From: an uncultured Brevibacillus sp.
GTDB taxonomy: Bacteria; Bacillota; Bacilli; Brevibacillales; Brevibacillaceae
Length of the DNA: 64,000 bases
Reading direction: 5' to 3'
NCBI RefSeq assembly: GCF_947502445.1
Contig: NZ_CANMZW010000001.1
Span: 372,001-436,000, forward strand
The stretch's first letter is position 1. Every line of letters starts with the position of its first letter. Both the position numbers and the translations under genes were made by a program. The notes beneath the pieces were generated by a model that made no database searches, was not told the origin of the DNA, and saw only the letters and a program-made list of their open reading frames with translations. Below are positions 7,198 through 15,466 of this stretch, piece after piece.

Positions 7198-8465
7198 TGT
7201 TTGATTTCAAACCATTCAGTCGCAAGCAGCTTGAGGTTATCTGCAATGCAGACGCATTTATCAATATCTTGGAAGGCTCTGTTCGTTCGGGCAAGACCAT
7301 CGCATCGATCGTTGCATGGATTGATTTTGTGCAGAGCTCCCCGCACCGAGTATTCCTTATGACTGGGAGTACGAGTGATACCCTGTACCGAAACGTCATC
7401 GAAGATATTGAACGCATCCTGGGCAAGAAAAGAGCTCGGTACGTAAAAAGTGCAAAGGGTGGCGCGCGGCTCAATCTGAAATTCAGAAATCCAGCTTATC
7501 CGGATGAGTCCAAGCAAAAATTCATATATAAGATTTGTTATTGCGTGGGTGCTCATGATGAGAGAGCAGAAGGTCGCATTCGTGGGATGACAGTTGCAGG
7601 ATGGTATGCAGATGAGGTTACGCTCTATCCTGAATCAGTTGTCAAACAGGCAATTAACCGGATGTCGTTAGCAGGCGCTCGAGCAATATGGACAACAAAC
7701 CCTGATTCTCCATACCACCCTATCAAGAAGGAATTTATCGACAAGGCAGCTGAGAAAGAATATAAGAATTGGCATTTTGTCTTGGACGATAATTTTTCAC
7801 TTGATGAAGATTACAAGAAGAACATCAGAAACGCGTATGTAGGACTGTGGTACAAGCGAATGATTCTTGGGCTATGGGTGCTTGCGGAAGGCGCTGTCTA
7901 TGATATGTGGGATGAAAAGGAGAATACGTTCACAGATGACGAACTTGTGCCGGGATTCAAAAGCTTAGCGAGGCGGTATATCTCTGTAGACTTCGGGACG
8001 AAGAACGCAACCGTATTTCTCGATTGCTGGGACGATGGAGACACGATCTGGATAATGGACGAGTATTATTACAGTGGCAAGGAGAAGGGCAGACAAAAGG
8101 AAAACTCCGAGTACGCCAACGACCTTGAAACATTCGCTGGTGACGAACACCCGTTATACGTCATCATTGACCCTTCTGCTGCCAGCTTCAAGACGACTCT
8201 CCGCAATCGTGTATTCCGTTTAAAGGACGCAGATAATGAAGTGCTGGAAGGTATTCGCATGACCGCGACCATGCTTGCAAAGCGAAAAATCAAAGTACAC
8301 CTGACCAGATGCACAAACTTCCAAAAAGAAATCAACGGTTATGTATGGGACGAGAAAGCAGCTCTTCGCGGGATAGAACAACCGTTAAAGAATGACGATC
8401 ACTGTATGGATGCGATTAGATATTTCGTTAAAACAATCATCAAGCTAAGGCGTTTGGTGGGATAG
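7197..8465 (+). CDS. terL: Phage terminase large subunit, PBSX type
   Basis: The DNA-packaging motor and nuclease. The ATPase half shows a Walker A-type segment EGSVRSGKT (about 27-35) and a Walker B-like segment YADEVTLYP (about 137-145). The nuclease half (from about 255) has SVDFGTKNATVFLD with the first metal-binding Asp and later IIDPSA and DDHCMDAIRY. The 422-residue length is normal, so this gene seems intact although the phage as a whole is not. Confidence 0.9.
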   Translation: MFDFKPFSRKQLEVICNADAFINILEGSVRSGKTIASIVAWIDFVQSSPHRVFLMTGSTSDTLYRNVIEDIERILGKKRARYVKSAKGGARLNLKFRNPAYPDESKQKFIYKICYCVGAHDERAEGRIRGMTVAGWYADEVTLYPESVVKQAINRMSLAGARAIWTTNPDSPYHPIKKEFIDKAAEKEYKNWHFVLDDNFSLDEDYKKNIRNAYVGLWYKRMILGLWVLAEGAVYDMWDEKENTFTDDELVPGFKSLARRYISVDFGTKNATVFLDCWDDGDTIWIMDEYYYSGKEKGRQKENSEYANDLETFAGDEHPLYVIIDPSAASFKTTLRNRVFRLKDADNEVLEGIRMTATMLAKRKIKVHLTRCTNFQKEINGYVWDEKAALRGIEQPLKNDDHCMDAIRYFVKTIIKLRRLVG

Positions 8466-8481
8466 GAAAGGATGTGACGGT

Positions 8482-8679
8482 ATGTCAGAGGAATTGCGTA
8501 AAGCTGCTCACGATGCGGCTATGAAGCTTTGTACACAAATCGAAAAGCAGACATTGCAGATTGCCCCGAGATTTGGAGTCCATGTCTGGGATCGTAAAAG
8601 CAACAACAGAATTGCTCTTGGTTATCAGCAATATCTAGTATCGATTCAGAAAACTCCTAAGAAAGGAGGGAAGTCATGA
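8482..8679 (+). CDS. Small phage protein between terminase and portal
   Basis: A 65-residue, basic protein starting MSEELRKAAHDAAMKLCTQ, with a ribosome site (AGGAAAGGATG) and an ATGA overlap with the portal gene. No domain recognised. The tight packing supports it as a real gene. Confidence 0.6.
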   Translation: MSEELRKAAHDAAMKLCTQIEKQTLQIAPRFGVHVWDRKSNNRIALGYQQYLVSIQKTPKKGGKS

Positions 8680-10244
8680 GCAGGAAGCACAGAAAACAGA
8701 AGAACGTTAGGGACGCTCGACAGCCCCCAGCTCAGAAGCCTAATAAGCCCGCTGTAAAAATGCCACCCGGCTTGACCATGGACGCATTCTCGAATGTGCT
8801 GGCCCGCCTGGGGAGTGGAACACCAAACCTCATGGAAGGCACAGATTACACACTTACACGGTTATCCAAGAACTATCAGCTGTTGAATACCCTGTACCGC
8901 GAACACTGGATCATTCGGAAGATCATTGACGCTATCCCGGAGGACATGACGCGTAACTGGATTACAATCACTTCAACGATGGAGCCCGACAGTATCAGAA
9001 AGATTGATAAGCTGTGGCGTGTACGACGGGTTAAGTCAAAGATTCTTGAAGGTCTAAAGTGGGGGCGCTTATACGGAGGTGCAGTCGGCCTGATCATGAT
9101 TGATGGCCATGACGATATGCTGCACCAACCGTTAGACTTCGATTTGATCATGCCAGGATCGTTTAAAGGATTGATGATTCTTGATCGCTGGTCCGGTGTG
9201 TATCCAAACAGTGACTTGGTTAGCAACATTGATGATGTGGAGTTTGGCTTGCCAGAGTCCTATCAGGTTACCATGGATAATGGCCAAACCATGCAGGTCC
9301 ATCACAGCCGCATTCTTCGCTTCTCTGGGCGTCAGTTACCGCATTGGGAAAAGATCGCAGAGACCTATTGGGGTGCCTCTGAGGTTGAAGTGATCTTTGA
9401 TGAATTAAAGAAACGGGACAATACTAGCTGGAACATTGCGCAGCTCATTTTCCTTGCAAATCTTCGCGTGATGAAGAGCGAAGACTTGGGGGAAATGCTT
9501 GTCATCGGAGACCAGCGCATGCAAACGGATATTTACAATACACTCCAGGCGCAGAACTGGCTCATGTCCAACATGGGACTACACCTGATTGGAAAGAACG
9601 ATGAGTTTCAAACACACCAGTATTCCTTCTCTGGGCTGAACGACATTTACGAGAGCTTCATGCTCGACATAGCTGGAGCAAGCCAGATACCTGTTACTAA
9701 GCTCTTTGGAAGGTCACCAGCCGGCATGAATGCGACAGGCGAAAGCGACATGCAAAACTACTACGAGGTGGTCCAGCACCAGCAAGAGAGCACGCTGGGG
9801 CCGATCCTTGATAAGCTCCTCCCAGTTATGTGCATGTATGAATTTGGAGTTATCCCTGACGATCTGGACTACACCTTCAATCCGATCAGGACGCCTGATG
9901 ATGAAGAAGTGGCCGAGCTGGCGGACAAGAAAACAAAGTCCATTATCGAGGTTTACAACGCTGGTCTCATCAGCCAGAAGGTTGCCCTCAAGGAATTGAA
10001 GCAGCTGTCCGATTCTACTGGCATGTTTAGCAATATCTCCGACGATGACATTGAGAACGCAGACGAAAGTACCCATCAAGGTGAACTTGGATTTGGTGGT
10101 GAATTAGGACATGGCGACGAAATCGAAAACCCTTTGGGCACCGAAACGCCGTATAGAGCAGGCTTACCGCAAGGCGATTCAAGCGGCTTTGAAAAGTTTA
10201 TCCGAGTCTTTGACCGATTTAGAAGACGTCGAAGAAATTCTTAG
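8676..10244 (+). CDS. Phage portal protein, DUF1073 family
   Basis: The 522-residue product resembles the portal family DUF1073 (Haemophilus HI1409 type). It contains the typical segments REHWIIRKIIDAIPEDMTRNW (about 75-95), GRLYGGAVGLIMIDG and GRSPAGMNATGESDMQNYY (about 345-363). It would form the dodecameric channel for DNA packaging. The last 134 bases overlap the next gene in another frame, so the Arg-rich tail may be read-through of an older, shorter end. Confidence 0.85.
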   Translation: MSRKHRKQKNVRDARQPPAQKPNKPAVKMPPGLTMDAFSNVLARLGSGTPNLMEGTDYTLTRLSKNYQLLNTLYREHWIIRKIIDAIPEDMTRNWITITSTMEPDSIRKIDKLWRVRRVKSKILEGLKWGRLYGGAVGLIMIDGHDDMLHQPLDFDLIMPGSFKGLMILDRWSGVYPNSDLVSNIDDVEFGLPESYQVTMDNGQTMQVHHSRILRFSGRQLPHWEKIAETYWGASEVEVIFDELKKRDNTSWNIAQLIFLANLRVMKSEDLGEMLVIGDQRMQTDIYNTLQAQNWLMSNMGLHLIGKNDEFQTHQYSFSGLNDIYESFMLDIAGASQIPVTKLFGRSPAGMNATGESDMQNYYEVVQHQQESTLGPILDKLLPVMCMYEFGVIPDDLDYTFNPIRTPDDEEVAELADKKTKSIIEVYNAGLISQKVALKELKQLSDSTGMFSNISDDDIENADESTHQGELGFGGELGHGDEIENPLGTETPYRAGLPQGDSSGFEKFIRVFDRFRRRRRNS

Positions 10245-10836
10245 TCGTATCAGGAATTTCACCTACGATCCGAAGTTTATGGATTACGCAAACGCCGAAG
10301 CCTTGAAAATGGTAACGCACCTATTCACAGATTCAGGGAGAACATGGCGGCAGGCTGCAAAAACGAATAGCAGAGGACGCCTAATCTATCAGGGGCTGCA
10401 AAGGGAACTACAGGGTCCGATTGGTGCAGACCTACGCTTCCAGGTAGGGAGAAATGCAGCACTAATCAAGTCATTGCCACTCGATGTAGCCAAGAAGGTC
10501 AATGAACATGTACTCCGTGAGGCAATGAAAGGGACGCGGTCCAGTGAGATTGCGAAGCAGATCAAAGAGTTCTTTCCAGAGGAATCACAAGCAAGGGCGA
10601 ACCTGATCGCTCGGACAGAGGTAAGCAAAACCTCTACAGCATTGACACGGGCGCGCTGTCACTATGTTGGAGCTGATTGGTATGTATGGAGGACAAGCGA
10701 GGATTCGCGCGTTCGCAGCTCACATGCAATCATGAATAGTGTAATAGTCAAATGGAGCAATCCCCCAAGTCCTGAAAGCCTGGACGGAGAGAGTCGGACA
10801 TACGGAAATTATCACGCAGGCGAAGTAGTTAATTGA
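10111..10836 (+). pseudogene. Mu F-like minor head protein, truncated at the 3' end
   Basis: A Phage_Mu_F-type protein that normally binds the portal inside the capsid. The C-terminal domain is recognisable (LIARTEVSKTSTALTRARC, then WYVWRTSEDSRVRSSH, then GNYHAGEVV), but the usual Asn-Cys-Arg-Cys-Tyr-Pro end is missing. The sequence stops at a TGA just where it meets the end of a different phage gene (XkdX-like, 10838-10882). This is a deletion scar. The N-terminus starts well inside the portal gene, as is common in this gene pair. Confidence 0.75.
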
Positions 10837-10837
10837 A

Positions 10838-10882
10838 ATCACTCCTGAAGAATTCAAGCAAATCACCAGTCAAGAGTTCTAG
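10838..10882 (+). pseudogene. C-terminal remnant of an XkdX-like gene
   Basis: Directly behind the Mu F-like fragment, in another frame, the sequence reads IEITPEEFKQITSQEF and stop. That is the typical end of XkdX proteins of PBSX-like phages, which lie between tail fibre genes and XhlA. Everything normally between the head gene and xkdX (capsid, connectors, tail, baseplate) is absent. Confidence 0.6.
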
Positions 10883-10986
10883 TATGAGGATGAATTGAAT
10901 TAACTTTGGATAGGTTTCCAACGCTAGTTGATGGGTTAATCTGAAGATGCCCACTGTAAAACTTTACCTTCTTATCCGTTGATGGA

Positions 10987-11020
10987 ACGCCGTGTGTGAT
11001 GAAAGTCGCCCGCACGGTGT
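10987..11020 (+). ncRNA. Group II intron domain V remnant
   Basis: Exactly 34 bases fold as a group II intron domain V. A 10-bp lower stem (ACGCCGTGTG with CGCACGGTGT, two G-T pairs), a 2-base bulge (CC) on the 3' side only, a 4-bp upper stem (TGAT with GTCG) and a GAAA tetraloop are all present. A CGC triad in the 5' strand sits where the catalytic triad belongs, as in class C introns. Fewer than 120 bases of unexplained sequence precede it and no reverse transcriptase is present, so this is a 3' remnant or a strongly deleted intron. Confidence 0.6.
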
Positions 11021-11106
11021 AGACTCGAACGAAAATCCTACTGAATCTAAGGGTATAAGTCGAGAATAGCGGTTTAGTACCACCATCATTTTCACCTGCA
11101 GTATTT

Positions 11107-11352
11107 GTGGCTGAAGCGTCATTTCCACTTTATTTTAAGGATAATGTGGACTGGAGAACCAAAATTGAGCGTGTCGAGTACAGTACAGATGGTGAAACGT
11201 TTACTGATTTTTATCCTACAAGCCTTATCAAGCCTGGGTTCATTCAAGTTAATCAACCTCTGCCAGCAGGGACATACATCATCCGAATCAAGTCTACTGG
11301 TTACTTAGATACGTCCGTTATCGTAACATTGCTTCCAGCCACAGAAGTTTGA
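11107..11352 (+). pseudogene. Fragment with a Shr-like / DUF1533-type beta domain
   Basis: An open frame of about 80 residues entered from a stop upstream. The part FPLYFKDNVDWRTKIERVEY, later AGTYIIRIKSTGY, fits the small beta domain PF07550 found in repeats of surface and tail proteins. It is probably the C-terminal end of a phage tail-fibre-like protein cut off by the deletion and intron events just upstream. Confidence 0.5.
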
Positions 11353-11394
11353 ACAAAAAATCATAATGTAAACATTAATACCTATCCATCAACG

Positions 11395-11424
11395 ACCCTC
11401 GGGAAATCCCGGGGGTATTTTTTT
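11395..11424 (+). terminator. Strong terminator before the holin genes
   Basis: ACCCTCGGG and CCCGGGGGT form a 9-bp stem with a 4-base loop, followed by a run of T's. Confidence 0.75.
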
Positions 11425-11496
11425 CACCAAGACTGACAGCCAGCCTCGAACCGATCGGGGCTATTTTGTGCCCATAGGGAGAGAGGAAGATAGCCC

Positions 11497-11766
11497 ATGC
11501 CTGATCAAGAAATGGGGCGAGTGTTAAGTGGTATCCGTGAACGATTAGCACGCGTTGAAACGAAAATAGACAACATGACAGACGTACGCGTAACAGCAGA
11601 AGAGGCTAAAGAGATGGCAAACGTAGCCATGCAAAGCTCGAAGTCCGACCATCATCGTATCGATAGGATTGACAAAACAATCTTCTGGTTGGGAACGACT
11701 GTCGTTGGAGCGGTTATTTTAGCGATCATAAAATTTATCGGGGATGGGAGAGGTTGGAATGGTTGA
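11497..11766 (+). CDS. xhlA: Haemolysin XhlA family phage lysis protein
   Basis: The 89-residue product has a helical, charged N-terminal part (RLARVETKIDNM, HHRIDRIDKTI) and one C-terminal transmembrane segment (about 66-84). That is the layout of XhlA of PBSX, which works with the holin and endolysin to open the membrane. A ribosome site (GAGAGAGG) precedes the start. It looks intact. Confidence 0.8.
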   Translation: MPDQEMGRVLSGIRERLARVETKIDNMTDVRVTAEEAKEMANVAMQSSKSDHHRIDRIDKTIFWLGTTVVGAVILAIIKFIGDGRGWNG

Positions 11767-12022
11767 AATCGAATTAGTAATTGCCATTGTTATGGCTATC
11801 GGAGGATGGTTGAAAGGACAGGATTGGTACCCAAATAGTTTCATCCCATTGGCGATCGTCTTGTTGGCTGTCGCCTTTAATTTGGGCAATGCCTTTCTAT
11901 TCCATGGTGATACGGTATCTGTAGGTATCCAGCGCGGAAGTGTGCGAGAAAGTGTTCCTGGGTGTGAGGCAGTAAATCTGATTTATCCAGCAGTAATAGA
12001 ATGGTTAAAAAAATTCATGTAA
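11759..12022 (+). pseudogene. Phage holin with altered C-terminus
   Basis: The start at 11759 overlaps xhlA by 8 bases. The first half is a normal small holin with two hydrophobic spans (ELVIAIVMAIGGWLKG, then FIPLAIVLLAVAFNLGNAFLF). After about residue 50 the sequence becomes polar and unlike a holin, probably through a frameshift or joining to unrelated sequence. The endolysin expected downstream is missing. Confidence 0.6.
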
Positions 12023-12030
12023 ATGGTGAT

Positions 12031-12070
12031 GCCCTCCTTCCAGAATAATCGGTAGGAGGGGTGGCTTTTC
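12031..12070 (+). terminator. Terminator after the lysis genes
   Basis: CCCTCCT (12032-12038) pairs with AGGAGGG (12054-12060), followed by GTGGCTTTTCTATTTT. Confidence 0.65.
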
Positions 12071-12249
12071 TATTTTCTGGTGTAAGGAATTCAGCATTAC
12101 ATTTACTTACAGAAGTTTACACTCCCAGAGTTTTGGTTACTCAATTGACGTTTCGGTAAGATATAAGAAACAATTATTGGAGTCTCACTAGGGGAGTTGT
12201 AGTACGGTCGTAAAAGTTTAAAACCGCCATCAAGGAGGTCTTGTTCTCA

Positions 12250-12297
12250 TTGACAAAATTTGGGCTTCATGACAATATTGAAGGAATTCCCAAATAG
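12250..12297 (+). CDS. Possible 15-residue leader peptide
   Basis: An AAGGAGGT site precedes a TTG-started frame reading MTKFGLHDNIEGIPK and stop, ending 13 bases before the GAF gene. It could be a leader peptide or the stump of a lost gene. Confidence 0.3.
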   Translation: MTKFGLHDNIEGIPK

Positions 12298-12310
12298 TGG
12301 GTGATTAAAC

Positions 12311-13135
12311 GTGGATAAATTTGCTGAAGAATTAGGAAAAGGGATCAGCGAAGCTGTCGGCAAAGTCCCATGGGCTATGCCAACAATTGCAGGTATAATG
12401 ATTGTTGCCATAGTACTTTTTGCTATAATGACTTTTTGGCGGTTGAAGAAAGGATCAGAGGTAACAATTGCTGGATTGGTGAATATTAAACCAAATGAAA
12501 TTGTCGAACAACTGAAAAAGGATTTTGATAGCCTTAATGAGGACGACAAGCAGAAAACGCAATTATTGCGGCTGATGAATCATCTAACTGTTGAGATATC
12601 GAATATAATTTGTAACACTACGAACGAAGAGTTTTTTGAGACACGCAGATCAATCTATGATTATCTTCTACCTGGCATCGGGAGTACAATAACTAAACAA
12701 AAGAGAAATAACCATAGAGTTGCCATTTTTGTAAAAGACGGAGATCAATTACGTATACATCAAGGAATCGGGTATAGTACCGAAGGAAAGAAGAATTTGA
12801 GACTTGCAATGGATTCCTCAGCAGGATACGCTTTTACTACTGGAGAACTATACTCTTCAGGTGAAGTATATTCGGCAGGAAACAGGTTTAAGAAGCACCC
12901 CAAGGCAACAAAGGAATACCACTCTTTGATTTGTGTACCTATAAAGTGTGGTAATCATATACTGGGAGTCCTTAGTGTAGATGGTGAGGAGCCGAACTCA
13001 TTTACAAAAGATGATGAAGATTATCTCACTTATCTGACTAATTCACTCTATATACTTTTGCATTTTGAGAACTTTATGGAAATCATGATCGAATCAAGGA
13101 AAGGTGGTGAACTCGATGGGGTCAGCAACAATTAA
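12311..13135 (+). CDS. Membrane-anchored GAF-domain protein
   Basis: A 274-residue protein with one transmembrane segment (about 22-43), a short coiled-coil-like linker (50-95) and a C-terminal GAF domain (about 100-260: RVAIFVKDGDQLRIHQGIGY, later ICVPIKCGNHILGVLSVDG). GAF domains bind small ligands such as cyclic nucleotides or sense oxidation; no output domain is attached. It starts with GTG and overlaps a 59-residue gene, forming a two-gene cassette after the lysis genes. Its role is unknown. A stress sensor or a phage-defence sensor/effector are both possible. Confidence 0.7.
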   Translation: MDKFAEELGKGISEAVGKVPWAMPTIAGIMIVAIVLFAIMTFWRLKKGSEVTIAGLVNIKPNEIVEQLKKDFDSLNEDDKQKTQLLRLMNHLTVEISNIICNTTNEEFFETRRSIYDYLLPGIGSTITKQKRNNHRVAIFVKDGDQLRIHQGIGYSTEGKKNLRLAMDSSAGYAFTTGELYSSGEVYSAGNRFKKHPKATKEYHSLICVPIKCGNHILGVLSVDGEEPNSFTKDDEDYLTYLTNSLYILLHFENFMEIMIESRKGGELDGVSNN

Positions 13136-13295
13136 GAAAAAAACGCCTCTCGATCGTTATCATGAGGGTAGCCTAACCGTCGATCAGTTCCTTGATAAAC
13201 TGCTTAACGGAAAAGAAGGAGATAGGAACAGACGTCGCATTGAGGAAAAGCATCAAAAGATGTTTAAGACCGAAACATCAAGGAAAGCACCATAG
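13116..13295 (+). CDS. Small partner gene of the GAF protein
   Basis: A 59-residue basic protein starting MGSATIKKKTPLDRYHEGSL, with a ribosome site (AAGGTGG) inside the end of the GAF gene and a 20-base overlap, implying coupled translation. The middle (LTVDQFLDKLLNGKEGD) looks helical. No known family. Confidence 0.6.
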   Translation: MGSATIKKKTPLDRYHEGSLTVDQFLDKLLNGKEGDRNRRRIEEKHQKMFKTETSRKAP

Positions 13296-13399
13296 ATGAC
13301 CGTAACTTTACCATAGCTGAAATAGGCTAAGGTCTTTTTTATTTGCTTGTTTGCATTTCGTTTGTATATAATCAGGAACAAATGTTCGATGTGAAGGGA

Positions 13400-13628
13400 G
13401 TGTTATCAGATATCGAGCGAAAGGTTCTACGCGTGATCGGAAACTATTCGGCAGGCAGGCGCAGGACTCCAAGTGTGAGTGAACTATGCGTAAAAACGGG
13501 ACGGACTCGTGGCGGATCATGACGGTGCTTGACGTACTGGCGCGCGAGGAGTATATCGAGTGGCAACGGGCGGAGCCGGATAAGATTGAGGTTTTAGAGG
13601 CGTGGGAACGAAAGGGACCAGGCAGATG
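13400..13628 (+). pseudogene. Phage regulator fragment with a frameshift
   Basis: Starting at GTG 13400 after GAAGGGA, the frame reads LSDIERKVLRVIGNYSAG, then TPSVSELCVKTGRTRGG (helix-turn-helix, LexA N-terminal style), and hits a TGA near 13520. The continuation MTVLDVLAREEYIEWQRAEP is in another frame and runs to the TGA at 13626. One indel near 13510 explains this. It leads into the YolD operon. Confidence 0.55.
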
Positions 13629-13868
13629 ACGAGTAGAATAGAAAATCCGTTTTCAATTCGATTTGTGTTACCGGAACAACGTGCTATATATCTGCAGATG
13701 AATGAAGATGACAAGCTTGTATCAACGCTGGTGATTGAACAAGAAGAATTTGAGTCGTTTCATTCCTTGATTCGAGATTCGGCGCGTGATGATTATGCCA
13801 TCACAGTGTCTTGGTGGAATCCGATTAAAGAAGAATTGGAAACATCTGCAGCATGTGGGGTGCAGTGA
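13626..13868 (+). CDS. Small protein of the YolD operon
   Basis: An 80-residue acidic protein (starts MTSRIENPFSIRFVLPEQRA) overlapping the regulator remnant by ATGA and the next small gene by GTGA. Proteins in this position, before yolD, are common in Bacillales prophages and SOS operons. Function unknown. Confidence 0.6.
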   Translation: MTSRIENPFSIRFVLPEQRAIYLQMNEDDKLVSTLVIEQEEFESFHSLIRDSARDDYAITVSWWNPIKEELETSAACGVQ

Positions 13869-13963
13869 AATGGATTGACCAGAATGGAAGACGGATCAAG
13901 CTAGTGAGCGACGAAGATAGCCAATGGATAGGTTTAGATAAGATAACGGACGTGAAAGGCTAG
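13865..13963 (+). CDS. 32-residue protein before yolD
   Basis: The GTG at 13865 overlaps the previous stop. The frame reads MKWIDQNGRRIKLVSDEDSQ and ends 12 bases before yolD; an ATG at 13853 is an alternative. The gap-free packing supports translation. No known function. Confidence 0.5.
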   Translation: MKWIDQNGRRIKLVSDEDSQWIGLDKITDVKG

Positions 13964-13975
13964 GAGGTGCTTTAA

Positions 13976-14221
13976 GTGGCAAAAGCAAACACACCCAAAA
14001 GGCCAACAAGAGATGAATTCGAGCTCGAAGAATTAGGGAGTCAGCTTGTAGAAGCAAAAGATGATGGGGATGAAAGGGCGCTAACTGTTTGGGGCGTAGC
14101 CGAGAAAGTACGTGGGCGGATTACCGTCCTTGATTCGCGAACAAGGCTAGTTCATGTGGATGAGAACGGAGCAACAAGGAAGATTCCGTTCCTAGATATC
14201 ATGAAAGTTAGTTACGAGTAA
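13976..14221 (+). CDS. yolD: YolD-like protein
   Basis: The 81-residue product matches YolD-like proteins: ALTVWGVAEKVRGRITVLDS, then KIPFLDIMKVSYE at the end. In Bacillales this gene usually sits beside a Y-family polymerase (UvrX/YqjW) in LexA-controlled operons. No polymerase is found here, so the operon is incomplete. GTG start after AGGAGGTG. Confidence 0.75.
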   Translation: MAKANTPKRPTRDEFELEELGSQLVEAKDDGDERALTVWGVAEKVRGRITVLDSRTRLVHVDENGATRKIPFLDIMKVSYE

Positions 14222-14240
14222 ATTCAAGCGCATGTTTGCG

Positions 14241-14264
14241 AATTATATCGGTGATGTTATATGG
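14241..14264 (+). repeat. Leader repeat, copy 1
   Basis: A 24-base segment almost identical to 15443-15466 (18 bases in a row, ATCGGTGATGTTATATGG). Both end in an ATG with the same ribosome site. Here the frame after the ATG is only 19 codons (MGHLRQNAELQHNNIMVYG). Confidence 0.55.
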
Positions 14265-14362
14265 GGCACCTCCGGCAAAACGCGGAATTACAACATAACA
14301 ACATAATGGTTTATGGGTAACAAAACTACCTTGTCCCCAATAGTAACAAGGGGGAGAATGGT

Positions 14363-14656
14363 GTGAAAATATCAGGGAAAGATGAGATTTTTGTTGATTT
14401 TGAGGCGTACTCAGATGAAAAGAAAAAGGAAAAAGACAAAGATTTTGTAGTTCAAACATCTATCGTTGATACGGTAACAGATCATTTGGAGTTTTTGAAG
14501 AACGACGATACAGAGGAAGTATTTACTAAGCCACATAAAGCTCTAGCTACTGCAACTATGCTTGGGCTACATTTGATGGACCATTTGTCAGGAAAAGTGT
14601 TAGTAGAGTTGTCAATGAAACAATTAGTATTGATTGGTAAAAAGTTAGAATCTTAG
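14363..14656 (+). CDS. Unknown 97-residue protein
   Basis: A GTG start after GGGGGAGAATG. The product is highly charged at the N-terminus (EAYSDEKKKEKDKD) and helical in the second half (ATATMLGLHLMDHLSGKVLV). No family recognised. Followed by a small membrane-protein gene 13 bases on, so possibly co-transcribed. Confidence 0.55.
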   Translation: MKISGKDEIFVDFEAYSDEKKKEKDKDFVVQTSIVDTVTDHLEFLKNDDTEEVFTKPHKALATATMLGLHLMDHLSGKVLVELSMKQLVLIGKKLES

Positions 14657-14669
14657 GCGGTGGCGACTT

Positions 14670-14858
14670 TTGGATAAATCAATACCTCTTTTCCTAGCTT
14701 TTTTAGTGGGATTTTTATTTACACTAATTAAAGCAGGTAATGATCTCGACTTCTTGGAAGCGCCAGTTATTATTCTGAATTTTATAGGATTTGTACTGAT
14801 GCTCTTCTTTGGGTTTTTGACCGTGATAACTGCATTGCAACATTTGAAAAAGAAATAA
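14670..14858 (+). CDS. Small membrane protein
   Basis: A TTG start after TAGGCGGTGG gives a 62-residue protein with two transmembrane segments (about 5-20 and 32-55) and a Lys-rich end (QHLKKK). No known function. Confidence 0.5.
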   Translation: MDKSIPLFLAFLVGFLFTLIKAGNDLDFLEAPVIILNFIGFVLMLFFGFLTVITALQHLKKK

Positions 14859-14884
14859 AGTTTATAAAGAAAGTAGCCTACTTT

Positions 14885-14911
14885 GGGTCTGTCAAGATTT
14901 TTGTGTAAACT
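14885..14911. repeat. Remnant of an insertion-sequence end, IS256-like
   Basis: Read on the minus strand, the segment AGTTTACACAAAAATCTTG has the form of IS256-family inverted repeats. No transposase or second end is nearby. The following 80 bases (CCCCCCTAATTAGGACA and on) look like further mobile-element debris. Confidence 0.4.
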
Positions 14912-15012
14912 AAATCAACCGATTTATGAAAAGGTTTCATCCCCCCTAATTAGGACATTTTTTTCGAAGCCAACAGGGTCAAGGGCGTAATTGGGGACAG
15001 ATTCTCATGCAG

Positions 15013-15254
15013 CTATCTGTTTTCTTTGAGGATCGCGTACGACCACACATCCGTGGGACCCTTCCCGTCCATTTTCGTAAGACATCCATTGGTCTGAATC
15101 TCTTTACCATTGACAATTAATTTGATATTAGCAAAATTAACCCGTATCACTTCCGTTGCCTTTTTTGCCAGTGCGTTGTTACTACCTACCATCTTCCCCC
15201 AGTAAATAATAGCGCTCCTGCAATGCTTCCAATTAGAACCTTTTTTGTGCTCAA
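15013..15254 (-). pseudogene. Secreted stalk-domain (copper amine oxidase N-terminal-like) protein, broken
   Basis: After AAAAAGGAGAG, a TTG start opens a signal peptide (MSTKKVLIGSIAGALLFTGG) that hits a stop. A different frame continues with RVNFANIKLIVNGKEIQTNG and MDGKGP, the signature of the surface stalk domain PF07833. The gene has at least one frameshift and lacks most of its 3' part. Confidence 0.6.
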
Positions 15255-15442
15255 AGCGTTTTCTCTCCTTTTTGTAGTTGTTATACATGTTTATGTACGA
15301 AAAAAACGATTATAAGTTGCTCTGAAAATGTAATTATTTCCTATTATTGGCACGTTGAACTTTCCGTCTGATTAACGGTTATCCGCTCAATATTTTATTA
15401 ATTGAAGTAAGTACTAATAATTAACGCGAGACTAATTGATAC

Positions 15443-15466
15443 AATTAAATCGGTGATGTTATATGG
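15443..15466 (+). repeat. Leader repeat, copy 2
   Basis: Near-identical to 14241-14264. It provides the ribosome site (GGTGATG) and start of the broken DNA ligase gene. Confidence 0.55.
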
